The translations under genes were made by a program, and so were the position numbers. From Acidobacteriaceae bacterium (lineage in GTDB: Bacteria > Acidobacteriota > Terriglobia > Terriglobales > Acidobacteriaceae), in NCBI GenBank assembly GCA_003139095.1, contig PLHW01000035.1:1-64000 (forward strand): a stretch of 64,000 nucleotides of DNA, written 5' to 3'. Positions 53,854 to 62,526 of this stretch are shown in pieces. Numbering within the stretch: the stretch's first letter is position 1; every line of letters starts with the position of its first letter. Below the pieces are notes generated by a model. The model did no database searches. It was not told where the DNA came from and was given only the letters and a program-made list of their open reading frames with translations.

Positions 53854-54156
53854 TCAAATACTCCTTACAAACTCAGCTCCCAAAAAGGGGCCAAGTTCGG
53901 TTGTGCGTGTGAACAGGCCATGAGAATTCGACCGTCACTACGATGTTTGTGGACAATGTATACATTTATCATACCGTGCTGAGCTGTGGAATTGTGCGGA
54001 ATCGACATCGAAAAAATTTCTGATGCCTATAAAAATCCGTTCTGTTTCGGGAGTGTTAAACGCGCCAAATCCGCCTGACCTACGGTAAGTACCGTAGTAA
54101 CTTGTCTCGCAGTGACCTGTGCCCTCAGGATAAAGAAGGAGCGGTAGGGCACTCTT
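53854..54156. other. Divergent intergenic region with two palindromes
   Basis: The gap contains AATGTATACATT (53955-53966) and CTACGGTAAGTACCGTAG (54080-54097). No gene is seen. Confidence 0.5.
54080..54097. promoter_or_regulatory. Candidate operator palindrome
   Basis: CTACGGTAAGTACCGTAG is a perfect 8-2-8 palindrome 60 bp upstream of the GAF gene start. Its size and position fit a dimeric regulator site. The cognate regulator is not known. Confidence 0.45.
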
Positions 54157-54717
54157 ATGACAGCAACTGGCAGTTCCGGGGCGGCCGCGAAACCGGCCAA
54201 GAACGAAATGACCGAATTGGAGAGTATGCTGGCCGACTCTCCGAGTTCCGAGCGCGTGTGTTCGAAGCTGGCGCGAATTTTGTCTGTGCACCGAAGCGAG
54301 ATCGCGCTCCTGAGGTTGGAAAAAGGCAGTTTGCGATTCCTGCATCCCGTCGAACTGCGTTCCGCCGGCGTGTTGCCGGTGACAGGCACGGCGGTGGCGG
54401 CCCGCACAGCGGCGACGCGCACTCCATTGCTATCCAATTCGTTTATGCGCGTCCGGCACGCCAGCCTCTTTGAGGCCGTGCGGCTGTCGACCGGCGAAGA
54501 AGATCGCAGCATGGAGCAGATGCCGATTCAGAAGATCATGTCAGTCCCCATATCGGCCGAGGATGGAACGGTCATGGGAGTGGTGCAAGTCTCGCGCAAA
54601 GGCCTGGATGCCAAGCTCGCGGGCGCCGACTTCACTGGAGAAGATCTCAGAAAACTTGAGCAGGCAACGGAGATTCTGGCGCGCATGCCCTTCATGAAAG
54701 AAGGCGGCGAGTTTTAG
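54157..54717 (+). CDS. GAF domain protein
   Basis: A 186-residue cytosolic protein with a single GAF-like domain (ERVCSKLARILSVHRSEIAL, FLHPVELRSAGVLPVTGTAV, ATRTPLLSNSFMRVRHASLF, KIMSVPISAEDGTVMGVVQV, KLEQATEILARM). No output domain is present, so it may sense a ligand and act through a partner. The palindrome at 54080-54097 lies in its upstream region. It is the only gene between the DUF2934 protein and the flavoprotein on the plus strand. Confidence 0.72.
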   Translation: MTATGSSGAAAKPAKNEMTELESMLADSPSSERVCSKLARILSVHRSEIALLRLEKGSLRFLHPVELRSAGVLPVTGTAVAARTAATRTPLLSNSFMRVRHASLFEAVRLSTGEEDRSMEQMPIQKIMSVPISAEDGTVMGVVQVSRKGLDAKLAGADFTGEDLRKLEQATEILARMPFMKEGGEF

Positions 54718-54764
54718 GCGCGCGTTTCAACCCGCTACCCCGGTATCACTCCTCTCTCGCTCCG

Positions 54765-55931
54765 TCACGTCGCCTGACCAGCGGAAAAGCCTGACGCCCA
54801 CGCCCACTGGAAGTTGAAGCCTCCGAGTTGACCGGTCACGTCCACCACTTCGCCGATAAAAAACAATCCCGGCACATTTTTGCATTCCATGGTGCGAGCT
54901 GAAAGTTCGCCCGTGTCTACGCCGCCGGCAGTTACTTCCGCTTTGCCGTAGCCCTCGGTCCCCGCCGGTCGCACTTCCCATGCATGCAGTTGTTTTTCGG
55001 CGTCGGCGAACGCGCGCTCTGCGTTGCCAGCGGGAGGATGCATCTCAAGCCAGCGATCGGCGAGGCGGCGCGGCAGAATTTGCCGAAGAACGTTCTTCCA
55101 ACTTGCCAGGTCCCGGCGTTCGCTCCTGCGCATAAGGGCGTTCACATCGATGCCCGGAGCCAGGTCAATCACAATTGGCTCCGCCCCGTCCCAGTACGAA
55201 GAAATCTGGAGGATGGCGGGCCCGCTGAGTCCACGGTGCGTGAACAGCATCTTCTCCCGGAAGGCGCGCTTGCCATGCGTAGTGGCGATCACTTCGGTCG
55301 AAACGCCGGCCAGATCACACCAGCGCTTGCAATCCGGTTCGCTGAACACAATGGGGACAAGCGCCGCCCGCGACGGCTGAAGCTTTACGCTAAACTTCCG
55401 CGCCAGATCGTAGCCAAACGAAGTCGCGCCGATCTTCGGAATCGATAAGCCACCGGTAGCGACCACCAGGCGGGGCGCGCGGACGACTCCGCCGCCAACC
55501 TGCACACTGAAATGATCGAGCTTTTCTACGCGATCGATCCTCGCGTTCAGCCGAACCTCGACTCCGGCGTCCCGGCATTCGCACTCGAGCATCTTAACGA
55601 CGTCCGCCGCCGAGCCATCGCAGAATAATTGTCCCAGCTTTTTCTCGTGATAACGAATCCCGCGCTTTTCGACGAGCCGGACGAAATCCTCCGGTCGATA
55701 GCGGGCCAGCGCGGACTTGGCAAAATGCGGATTAGCGGAGATGAAATTGGCCGCCGTCGTATGCACGTTCGTGAAATTGCAACGGCCGCCGCCTGAGATG
55801 AGAATTTTTTTGCCGATGCGATCCCCATGTTCGAGCACAAGGACGCGGCGTCCGCGTTTGCCTGATTCAATGGCGCACATCAGGCCTGCCGCGCCCGCTC
55901 CCAGAATGATCACGTCGTATCCGGATTTCAC
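54765..55931 (-). CDS. BaiN/HI0933-type NAD(P)/FAD-dependent oxidoreductase
   Basis: A 388-residue flavoprotein. The FAD-binding motif is ILGAGAAGLMCAIESGKRG with the following VLVLEHGDRIGKKILISGGG and RCNFTNVHTTAANFISANP, which is diagnostic for the YhiN/HI0933 (BaiN-type) family. The C-terminal FAD contact is PGLFFIGEVVDVTGQLGGFN followed by FQWAWASGFSAGQ. The family's reaction is uncertain; some members reduce bile-acid intermediates, which is unlikely here. It starts at ATG 55931, divergent from hypF. Confidence 0.9.
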   Translation of the reverse strand: MKSGYDVIILGAGAAGLMCAIESGKRGRRVLVLEHGDRIGKKILISGGGRCNFTNVHTTAANFISANPHFAKSALARYRPEDFVRLVEKRGIRYHEKKLGQLFCDGSAADVVKMLECECRDAGVEVRLNARIDRVEKLDHFSVQVGGGVVRAPRLVVATGGLSIPKIGATSFGYDLARKFSVKLQPSRAALVPIVFSEPDCKRWCDLAGVSTEVIATTHGKRAFREKMLFTHRGLSGPAILQISSYWDGAEPIVIDLAPGIDVNALMRRSERRDLASWKNVLRQILPRRLADRWLEMHPPAGNAERAFADAEKQLHAWEVRPAGTEGYGKAEVTAGGVDTGELSARTMECKNVPGLFFIGEVVDVTGQLGGFNFQWAWASGFSAGQAT

Positions 55932-56040
55932 GCCGAATCACTCGCCAAGAACAATGACCTAACCCGCACCAAAATTGTGCCTGAAAATCGCGATTCAAGT
56001 ATCTTGGACGTTGTCGAAAAAGCAGAATCGGTTGGAATGG

Positions 56041-58365
56041 ATGGCCAGCGCCCTTGTGATCAAAGTCCGCGGAGTGGTGCAGGGCGTGGGATTTCGTCCG
56101 TTCGTCTACCGCATTGCGCACGAACTGAATTTGCGCGGATGGGTGCTGAATGGCGAGGAGGGCGTGGCCATCCACGTGGAGGGCGACGAGCCGGTTCTCC
56201 AAACATTTCTTGCGCGCTTGAAAGCCGAAGCGCCGCCAGCTTCCGAGATCGTCGAAATCGAAGTGGGCCGCGCTCCCGCCGAAGGCTTCGACGACTTTGC
56301 GATTAAGGAAAGTGAGCGCAAGGATCGCCCCACTGTGCGCATCTCGCCCGACCTTCCCGTCTGCGACGATTGCGCGCGCGAACTTGCCGATCCCGCCAAT
56401 CGGCGCTATCGCTATCCTTATATCAACTGCACCAATTGCGGGCCCCGTTACACGGTGATTCTGGCGCTTCCGTATGACCGGCCAAATACCACCATGAAGG
56501 ATTGGCCGTTCGACGAGTTCTGCGATCGCGAATACCACGATCCCGCCAACCGCCGGTTTCATGCCCAGCCGGTCGCATGTCCGGAGTGCGGGCCTCATTA
56601 CTATTTACGCATCGGACCCGAGATTGTGCGCGGAGATGAGGAAGCGATTCGCCGAACGGTCGAATTGCTCAACGCGGGCAGCATTGTCGCGATCAAGGGG
56701 CTGGGAGGTTACCACCTGGCGTGCGACGCGAAAAATGCCGAAGCCGTCGCCGCCATGCGGGCGCGCAAGTTTCGCAAGGAGAAACCATTCGCCGTGATGG
56801 TCGAGCACGTAGAGCATGCCCAGGAACTTGCGGAATTTTCTCCCGAGGCGCTGGCTCTACTGAAGTCGATCGCCCGCCCCATCGTGCTTGCGCCCGCCAA
56901 AGGTGAGGGCAGAGTCGGGCTTGCGGAAGTGGCTCCTGACAATCGTGAACTCGGCATCATGCTGCCCTACACGCCTTTGCAACACTTGCTGTTTGCTGCG
57001 GGCGCGCCACGCGTGCTGGTCATGACCAGCGCGAACCGTTCAAGCGAGCCCATCGCCTATGAAGATGAGGACGCTTTCGACCGGCTGGCGGAAATTGTGG
57101 ACGCATTTCTGGTTGGTGAGCGGCCCATCGCCCGCAGAGTGGACGACTCGGTCGCTCGTGTGGGCGCATTTGGCCCCGCGATTCTTCGGCGATCGCGAGG
57201 CTATGCGCCGGGAGCCGTTGCCAGCTTTCCCAAACAAGCTTCGGCTGAACGTCCCATCCTCGCGCTCGGCGCTGACCTCAAGAACACCGTAACGCTCGTC
57301 GTCAACGGGCAGGCTTTCGTCAGCCAGCATATTGGCGATCTGGATCATTACGAGGCGTTCCGCGCCTTTGAAGAGACCATTCGCGATTTGATAGCGATGT
57401 ATGAGATCCGCTGGGATGACGTGCTCGTCGTACACGATGCTCATCCCGAGTACCGCTCGACACTGCACGCACTGCGGCTGGCGTCAACGCAGAAGCGCGC
57501 CGTCCAGCATCATCGGGCGCATATTGCCTCTGTGCTGGCGGAGCGCGGCGAATGGGATAAACGTGTGCTTGGAGTGAGCCTCGACGGCACCGGCTACGGC
57601 GACGACGGCAGCATCTGGGGCGGAGAATTTTTTGTCGGAAGCCTGGCGAATGGGTTCGAAAGGGCTGCGCATCTGCGCCCGGCGTCCCTTCCCGGAGGCG
57701 ATGCGGCGGCGCAATATCCGGTGCAGGCGGCCGCCGGCTTTCTTGCCCAGGTTGAAGCGTTGCCCGATCTGAGCGCCCCTCCATTTTCGTTTCCGCCAAG
57801 ATATCGAACCGCGCAGCAATTGATTGACAAAAACGTACGTACGTTTGCTACAACTTCCGTCGGCCGCCTCTTTGACGCGGCCGCCGCCTTGCTCGGCTTT
57901 ACTCGTGAAATTACATTCGAGGGACAGGCCGCCATGTGGGTCGAGAATTTGGCCCGTGCCGCGGATGAAAGAATCGGGCGCCCACCACGCGACAGGGTGG
58001 GCTCTCGGTCCGAGGTCGTTTGTTATCCATTTCCATTTCTCGACGGCGAATTGGACTTCCGCCCACTGCTTCATTCCGTCGCCACTGATCGAATTAAGCG
58101 CCGTAATCCGGAAGAGATCGCGCGGGCTTTTCAGCGCGGCATTGCACGCGGCGTCGCGAAGGCAGTCAAAGCTCTGGCGTCCGAACACGCGGTGAATACG
58201 GTGGTCCTTTCCGGAGGCGTGTTTCAAAACGAGCTGCTGCTTGAGGATTTGACAGAGGAGCTACGCGATTCCGATCTACAGCTCTGGACCAACCAGGCCG
58301 TTCCTCCCAACGATGGCGGAATCAGTCTGGGGCAAGCCGCGCTGGCAGCACTGAAAGCCGACTGA
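56041..58365 (+). CDS. hypF: Carbamoyltransferase HypF
   Basis: HypF makes the thiocarbamate precursor of the cyanide ligands of [NiFe]-hydrogenase. ATG 56041 gives 774 residues, as is usual. Domains in order: acylphosphatase (VRGVVQGVGFRPFVYRIA, 5-90), two zinc-finger motifs (CDDCARELADP...CTNCGPRYT and CDREYHDP...CPECGPHY), YrdC-like (IVAIKGLGGYHLACDAKN and KFRKEKPFAVMVEHVE), and Kae1-like (HHRAHIASVLAE with metal ligands, GVSLDGTGYGDDGSIWGGEF, LSGGVFQNELLLEDL). Codons upstream of 56041 are open but unlike the family. The hydrogenase operon is 2.7 kb away; hypA-E are not in the window. Confidence 0.96.
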   Translation: MASALVIKVRGVVQGVGFRPFVYRIAHELNLRGWVLNGEEGVAIHVEGDEPVLQTFLARLKAEAPPASEIVEIEVGRAPAEGFDDFAIKESERKDRPTVRISPDLPVCDDCARELADPANRRYRYPYINCTNCGPRYTVILALPYDRPNTTMKDWPFDEFCDREYHDPANRRFHAQPVACPECGPHYYLRIGPEIVRGDEEAIRRTVELLNAGSIVAIKGLGGYHLACDAKNAEAVAAMRARKFRKEKPFAVMVEHVEHAQELAEFSPEALALLKSIARPIVLAPAKGEGRVGLAEVAPDNRELGIMLPYTPLQHLLFAAGAPRVLVMTSANRSSEPIAYEDEDAFDRLAEIVDAFLVGERPIARRVDDSVARVGAFGPAILRRSRGYAPGAVASFPKQASAERPILALGADLKNTVTLVVNGQAFVSQHIGDLDHYEAFRAFEETIRDLIAMYEIRWDDVLVVHDAHPEYRSTLHALRLASTQKRAVQHHRAHIASVLAERGEWDKRVLGVSLDGTGYGDDGSIWGGEFFVGSLANGFERAAHLRPASLPGGDAAAQYPVQAAAGFLAQVEALPDLSAPPFSFPPRYRTAQQLIDKNVRTFATTSVGRLFDAAAALLGFTREITFEGQAAMWVENLARAADERIGRPPRDRVGSRSEVVCYPFPFLDGELDFRPLLHSVATDRIKRRNPEEIARAFQRGIARGVAKAVKALASEHAVNTVVLSGGVFQNELLLEDLTEELRDSDLQLWTNQAVPPNDGGISLGQAALAALKAD

Positions 58366-58381
58366 CAAACCGAAAGCGCCG

Positions 58382-58867
58382 CTAATCGTGCCGCTCCATC
58401 GCTGGTTTTGTGGAATGCGCCCTCAGCGATTGAAGAAATGTGACGAGCTGCCATCGCTGCGGTTCGGGGAGCTTGGACCAAACCGGCATGCCGCGGCGCA
58501 CAACTCCATTGCTCAAAATCCAGAAAAGAGTGCCGGGCGATGCCTGCTGAACTTCTTCTTGCAGCAAGCTGGGGCCATATCTTGTGCCGGCGGCTTTTTG
58601 CCCGTGGCACTCGGTGCAGTGCTCTTCAAAAAGTTTTTCTCCCGCAGTCGCTTCCCGTTCATTGCCTTCAAAAGGATTCTTCCGAAGACGCGCCGATTGC
58701 GGAACGCGCGCCTGCACGGCCGCTGCGGACCATCCATGCGGCTGAGGCGCAGCCGCATCCATTTGCGCCGCCGCTGTCCAGCAAGAAAATAACGCGCCAG
58801 CCGCGATCGCCGTTCGCAAAACGGCCGTCAAAGCGCGCGAACAGAGATACGCCGATTTCCCTTTCAC
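58382..58867 (-). CDS. Small monohaem cytochrome c
   Basis: A 161-residue exported c-type cytochrome. The signal helix is ALTAVLRTAIAAGALFSCWT; the haem motif is CTECH in LFEEHCTECHGQKAAG, and the axial Met lies in VVRRGMPVWSKLPEPQRWQL. This fits a cytochrome c class I fold. GTG 58867 overlaps the TGA of the upstream gene (ATGTGA), so translation is coupled. Co-transcription with the outer-membrane protein and regulation by the divergent Fur-type gene are likely. Confidence 0.88.
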   Translation of the reverse strand: MKGKSAYLCSRALTAVLRTAIAAGALFSCWTAAAQMDAAAPQPHGWSAAAVQARVPQSARLRKNPFEGNEREATAGEKLFEEHCTECHGQKAAGTRYGPSLLQEEVQQASPGTLFWILSNGVVRRGMPVWSKLPEPQRWQLVTFLQSLRAHSTKPAMERHD

Positions 58868-59814
58868 ATCCGTCCTCCGAACAACTGCCTTACCATATCC
58901 CCAAATCCTGAAAACTCCCGCGAGATTCCCCAGCGCAGCAGCAGGCGATGGCTGTGGTCATTCAATCCGAATCCGCTCGACAAGCGCAATGTCCAGTCCG
59001 ATGGGAGATTCCACGCGGCCACTGGCGCAAGGTAGTGAGAGGTATTGGGCAGCCCCGGATTCCTCGCATCGCCCAAGCCGCCATACAGTTCGGCCCCGAC
59101 GATGAAGTTTTCGGGACAAAAGTTGCACCGCTCGGGCGATGCCTTAAGCCCGAGCGGCCGGCTTGCGCCCGCCGCATACGCGAATTCCCAGGGCTCGCTG
59201 GGCGAAAGATTTTTCGTGAAGATGGGATTCAAGGCGACGTTCCAGCCCTTGAAGGTGCTGGATAGCAAAAGCTTCAGTTCTAACTCGTGGTCGTGCTCCT
59301 TGCGCAATTGGCCGTTGGATTCCGAGAAGTCGGACTCTACGTCATGCCCCTCCACTTCTTTCAGGATTTTATCGGCGCCGCTGGTTTGCTCGTACTCGAT
59401 GTAGAGCACGGGATTGACGATGTGCTCGCGGTCCAGCAGTCGAAGCCTGTTCTCCAATCGAAAACCAGTGAACAGAGTGCTGTCAGAAAATGTGGTTTGT
59501 CCGTCGACATAAACCTCCGTCGTCCACCAGGCGGTCGTGCCAAACTCGAACTCCATCCAGAAGGCATGAAAATCGTTGCCGCCTCGCTGCGTGCCAAACG
59601 TCGAAAAGTACTCCACCTCGAGATTGCCCGGTTCTTCCATGTAATGGTCATACGTGACGATGTAGGGGCTCTCCTGGGCAGCCGCCGCTGCGCAAAGTGA
59701 CAGTGCGAAAACTGCAAGGGAGAGACTGTAACAACTCCACCGGACAAGTCGCGAAGCTAGAGGTGAAGTGTGGTTGGAAGCGGGTTCGGCCGTCATCGAA
59801 CTCCTACTCGTCAT
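58864..59814 (-). CDS. Probable outer-membrane barrel protein, family unknown
   Basis: A 316-residue exported protein (signal VRWSCYSLSLAVFALSLCAAAAAQ). The mature part has alternating amphipathic strands ending in aromatic residues (NLEVEYFSTFGTQRGG, AFWMEFEFGTTAWWTTEVYV, GFRLENRLRLLDREHIVNPV, HELELKLLLSSTFKGWNVAL) and ends with WTLRLSSGFGLNDHSHRLLL, as in an outer-membrane beta-barrel. It has two cysteines in a CNFC pair. ATG 59814 (MTSRSS) or ATG 59796 are both possible. It is paired with a cytochrome c gene and divergent from a Fur-type regulator, suggesting a metal-linked role. Family not recognised. Confidence 0.65.
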   Translation of the reverse strand: MTSRSSMTAEPASNHTSPLASRLVRWSCYSLSLAVFALSLCAAAAAQESPYIVTYDHYMEEPGNLEVEYFSTFGTQRGGNDFHAFWMEFEFGTTAWWTTEVYVDGQTTFSDSTLFTGFRLENRLRLLDREHIVNPVLYIEYEQTSGADKILKEVEGHDVESDFSESNGQLRKEHDHELELKLLLSSTFKGWNVALNPIFTKNLSPSEPWEFAYAAGASRPLGLKASPERCNFCPENFIVGAELYGGLGDARNPGLPNTSHYLAPVAAWNLPSDWTLRLSSGFGLNDHSHRLLLRWGISREFSGFGDMVRQLFGGRM

Positions 59815-59833
59815 CGTTGATGGCGCAAATCTT

Positions 59834-59852
59834 ATTGCGACTGAGTCGCAAT
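59834..59852. promoter_or_regulatory. Candidate Fur-family operator
   Basis: ATTGCGACTGAGTCGCAAT is a perfect 9-1-9 inverted repeat, the geometry of Fur-type boxes. It lies in the divergent region, 20 bp from the outer-membrane gene start and about 105 bp before the regulator start. It overlaps a candidate -35 (TTGCGA) for the regulator. Confidence 0.6.
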
Positions 59853-59864
59853 AGCGATTACAAT
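59835..59864 (+). promoter_or_regulatory. Candidate promoter for the Fur-family gene
   Basis: TTGCGA at 59835-59840 and TACAAT at 59859-59864 are 18 bp apart. The 9-1-9 palindrome lies over the -35, a position typical of autorepression. Confidence 0.4.
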
Positions 59865-59889
59865 TTGACCGTAGAAGAAGATAGCTAAC

Positions 59890-59904
59890 GCTGTCAATGA
59901 CAGC
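59890..59904. promoter_or_regulatory. Second palindrome in Fur-family leader
   Basis: GCTGTCAATGACAGC is a perfect 7-1-7 palindrome between the promoter candidate and the start codon. It differs in sequence from the TTGCGA-type site. Confidence 0.45.
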
Positions 59905-59916
59905 TCGCACATTTCG

Positions 59917-59945
59917 TCGCAAGCCTCTTGCGATCAGTTGCGACT
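59917..59945. promoter_or_regulatory. Third palindrome plus half-site in Fur-family leader
   Basis: TCGCAAG-CCT-CTTGCGA (59917-59933) is a perfect 7-3-7 inverted repeat with outward TTGCGA half-sites, followed by TTGCGACT at 59938-59945. These share the half-site with the 9-1-9 site at 59834. Confidence 0.5.
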
Positions 59946-59956
59946 GGAGATCCTGC

Positions 59957-60403
59957 ATGCCGTTTCCGCAAACCGAAATCCCCGGGCGTCTTCAGAAGCA
60001 ATTGGCCGGCCGCGGAATTCGCATGACCGCTCAGCGCCGAGCCATTCTAAGCGTCATCGAGATGGCCACCAAGCACCTCGATGCGAGCCAGATCCTGCGC
60101 AAGGCGCGCCGCGTCGACGCGACCGTCGATCGCAGCACCGTCTATCGCACGCTCGATTTACTTAAGCGCCAAGGTCTGATCGACGAACTCGACCTCATGC
60201 ACATCAAAGGCGAAGGCCACTATTACGAACGCAGGCTCGACCGCGACCACATTCACATGGCCTGCCTGCGCTGTGGAAAGATCACCGAATTCGCGAGCAA
60301 AACTTTCGACTCGCTGAAAAAGCAGCTCGAACGCGACTGCCATTTTCATATCGTCGTCTCACGGCTCGAGGTCGGCGGATACTGCTCTGGCTGCCGGCGC
60401 TAG
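59957..60403 (+). CDS. Fur-family metal-responsive regulator
   Basis: A 148-residue regulator. The winged-helix domain covers LAGRGIRMTAQRRAILSVIE, HLDASQILRKARRVDATVDR and STVYRTLDLLKRQGLI. Metal sites are represented by EGHYYERRLDRDHIHMACLR with the CLRCGKI pair and the C-terminal CSGC pair (structural zinc). Whether it is Fur, Zur or PerR cannot be decided. ATG 59957 has GGAGATCC upstream and is preferred over 59897, whose codons fall within a palindrome. It is divergent from the outer-membrane/cytochrome pair, which it probably controls along with itself. Confidence 0.92.
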   Translation: MPFPQTEIPGRLQKQLAGRGIRMTAQRRAILSVIEMATKHLDASQILRKARRVDATVDRSTVYRTLDLLKRQGLIDELDLMHIKGEGHYYERRLDRDHIHMACLRCGKITEFASKTFDSLKKQLERDCHFHIVVSRLEVGGYCSGCRR

Positions 60404-60531
60404 CTGCCGCGACGCTTCATGATTCGCCGATTCTGTCGTAAGTCCGCAAACCCGAGAAACGCCCCTGCCTATCACTTTGTTGAGCACCCGCTCGGCTTTT
60501 GCGTATAGTAGATACAAATGTGGGGAGTGGT

Positions 60532-62526
60532 ATGCGCTCGTCATCCTCAAGTGCGGAAAACAGCTTACCCCGATTTGCCAAAAGCCTGATCATGACACTT
60601 CTGTCCTCTAGCTTTTTTGACGCCGTGCCCGACGCCATGCTGGCTGTCAACTCGCACGGCGTCATCGTTCAGGCCAATTCGCAAACCGTGCGCATGTTCG
60701 GCTACACGCAGGACGAATTGGTTGGCCAGAATGTCGACATACTGGTCCCAGCCGCGCAACGGCAGGCACACCACGGGCATCGCGAACGCTTTCGAGCGCA
60801 GCCCCAGACGCGCCGGATGGGCGCGGCGCTGGACCTCCGCGGCCGTCGCAAAGATGGTTCCGAATTCCCAGTAGAAATCAGCCTTTCGCCCGTTCACACC
60901 GACGACGGAATGCTCGTCTTGAGTGCGATTCGCGACATCAGCGATCGCAAGCGCATTGAAGAGGAGTTGCGCGATGCGAACGCGCAACTCGCCGCCAGTA
61001 AAGACCGCGAGCTTTGGGAGCAACGCAGCCGCCTGGCGCTGATCGTAGATTCGTCGCACGACGCGATCATGGCCAAAGATCTCGATGGCACCATTACTAA
61101 TTGGAATAAAGGTGCGGAACGGATTTACGGCTACAGCTCCGAGGAGATGATTGGCAAATCGATCAGCCTGCTCGCGCCCCCCGATCGCCGCGGCGAAATT
61201 CCCGACATCATGAACCGCATTCGCCGCGGAGAACGGGTCGAAAATTTCGAGTCCATTCGCGTGCGCAAAGATGGCCAGCACCTCCACGTCTCCATTTCTG
61301 TGTCGCCGATAACCGACTCGACCGGCGAAATTGTCGGCGCATCAATCATCGCGCGCGACGTCACTGGCCAAAAAAGAGCGGAGGACATGCTTCGGCAGGC
61401 GCAAAAAATGGAGGCGGTCGGAAGGCTGGCCGGTGGCGTAGCCCATGACTTCAACAACATTCTCGGAATCGTGACCGCCTGCTGCGAATTGCTCCGCAGC
61501 CACCTCGGGCCCAATGGCTCTTCGCCCTACATCGACAATATTCAGGAAGCCGCCAACCGCGGCAGTTCCCTCACCCGGCAGCTCCTCACCTTCAGCCGCC
61601 GGCAAGCCATCTCCCAGCCCCGCTTGCTGGATGTGAACGAATCGCTCCGCGAGGTCGCCAAGTTGCTGCGCCCGCTGATGGGCGATGATGTGCAGATCAC
61701 CGTTCGCCACGGAGTGGAATCGGCGATTGTCGAATTCGATCCGTCGCAGCTTGATCAGATCGTGATGAACATTGCCGTCAATGCCCGCGACGCAATGCCC
61801 AAGGGAGGCAAGCTGATCCTGGAAACTTCGATCCAGGAATTCGACGCGGCTCTGGCCGAGCGGCACCCACCCCTTAAGCCCGCGCGCTACGTTCTGCTCG
61901 CCATCAGCGACAACGGCGGTGGCATGGACGCGGTGACCATGTCGAAGATTTTCGATCCCTTCTTCACCACCAAGGAGATCGGGAGAGGCACCGGGCTCGG
62001 GCTGGCGACCGTGTATGGAATTGTGAAGCAAAACGGCGGCCTGGTCCTGGTCTACAGCGAGCCCAATCGAGGCACAACTTTCAAGATCTATCTTCCCACC
62101 GCCGACCACAAACTTGGCGCGAGCCCAAAGTCCGAACCTGAGGCGTTGCCCCCAAAAGCGCGCGGAGAAACGGTTTTGCTGGTCGAGGACGACCCTTTAA
62201 TGCGCACCCTGACTCGGCAGATGCTGGAACAGCACGGCTATCGCGTCGTCGAGGCCGAGGATGGCGCCGCGGCGCTTATGCACTTGCGCTCAAACGCGCA
62301 GCCCATCGATGTGACTTTAACCGATGTTGTGATGCGCGGCATGAGCGGCCCCGAGTTGGCCCTCCAGATCATGGACCTCTATCCCGCGACGAAAGTGGTC
62401 TATATGTCGGGGTACACGGGAGAATTAATCGGGCAGGAAGGCGGAATCAAGCCCGGTATGCCGCTCCTCGAAAAGCCATTTAGTCGCGCCTCATTACTCA
62501 AAGCCATTCAATCCGCAGTGGCTTAA
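60532..62526 (+). CDS. PAS-containing hybrid sensor histidine kinase
   Basis: A 664-residue soluble hybrid kinase. Domains: PAS 1 (FFDAVPDAMLAVNSHGVIVQ), PAS 2 (ALIVDSSHDAIMAKDLDGTI with the ERIYGYSSEEMIGK loop), HisKA with the phosphorylated His near residue 304 in RLAGGVAHDFNNILGIV, HATPase (IAVNARDAMPKGGKLILET, SDNGGGMD, GRGTGLGLATVYGIV) and a receiver with Asp near 597 in VTLTDVVMRGMSGPEL and the Lys in LLEKPFSR. No membrane helix is present, so it senses a cytosolic cue such as redox or light; no cofactor ligands are obvious. ATG 60532 has GGGGAG upstream; the TTG at 60499 is less likely. Confidence 0.93.
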   Translation: MRSSSSSAENSLPRFAKSLIMTLLSSSFFDAVPDAMLAVNSHGVIVQANSQTVRMFGYTQDELVGQNVDILVPAAQRQAHHGHRERFRAQPQTRRMGAALDLRGRRKDGSEFPVEISLSPVHTDDGMLVLSAIRDISDRKRIEEELRDANAQLAASKDRELWEQRSRLALIVDSSHDAIMAKDLDGTITNWNKGAERIYGYSSEEMIGKSISLLAPPDRRGEIPDIMNRIRRGERVENFESIRVRKDGQHLHVSISVSPITDSTGEIVGASIIARDVTGQKRAEDMLRQAQKMEAVGRLAGGVAHDFNNILGIVTACCELLRSHLGPNGSSPYIDNIQEAANRGSSLTRQLLTFSRRQAISQPRLLDVNESLREVAKLLRPLMGDDVQITVRHGVESAIVEFDPSQLDQIVMNIAVNARDAMPKGGKLILETSIQEFDAALAERHPPLKPARYVLLAISDNGGGMDAVTMSKIFDPFFTTKEIGRGTGLGLATVYGIVKQNGGLVLVYSEPNRGTTFKIYLPTADHKLGASPKSEPEALPPKARGETVLLVEDDPLMRTLTRQMLEQHGYRVVEAEDGAAALMHLRSNAQPIDVTLTDVVMRGMSGPELALQIMDLYPATKVVYMSGYTGELIGQEGGIKPGMPLLEKPFSRASLLKAIQSAVA

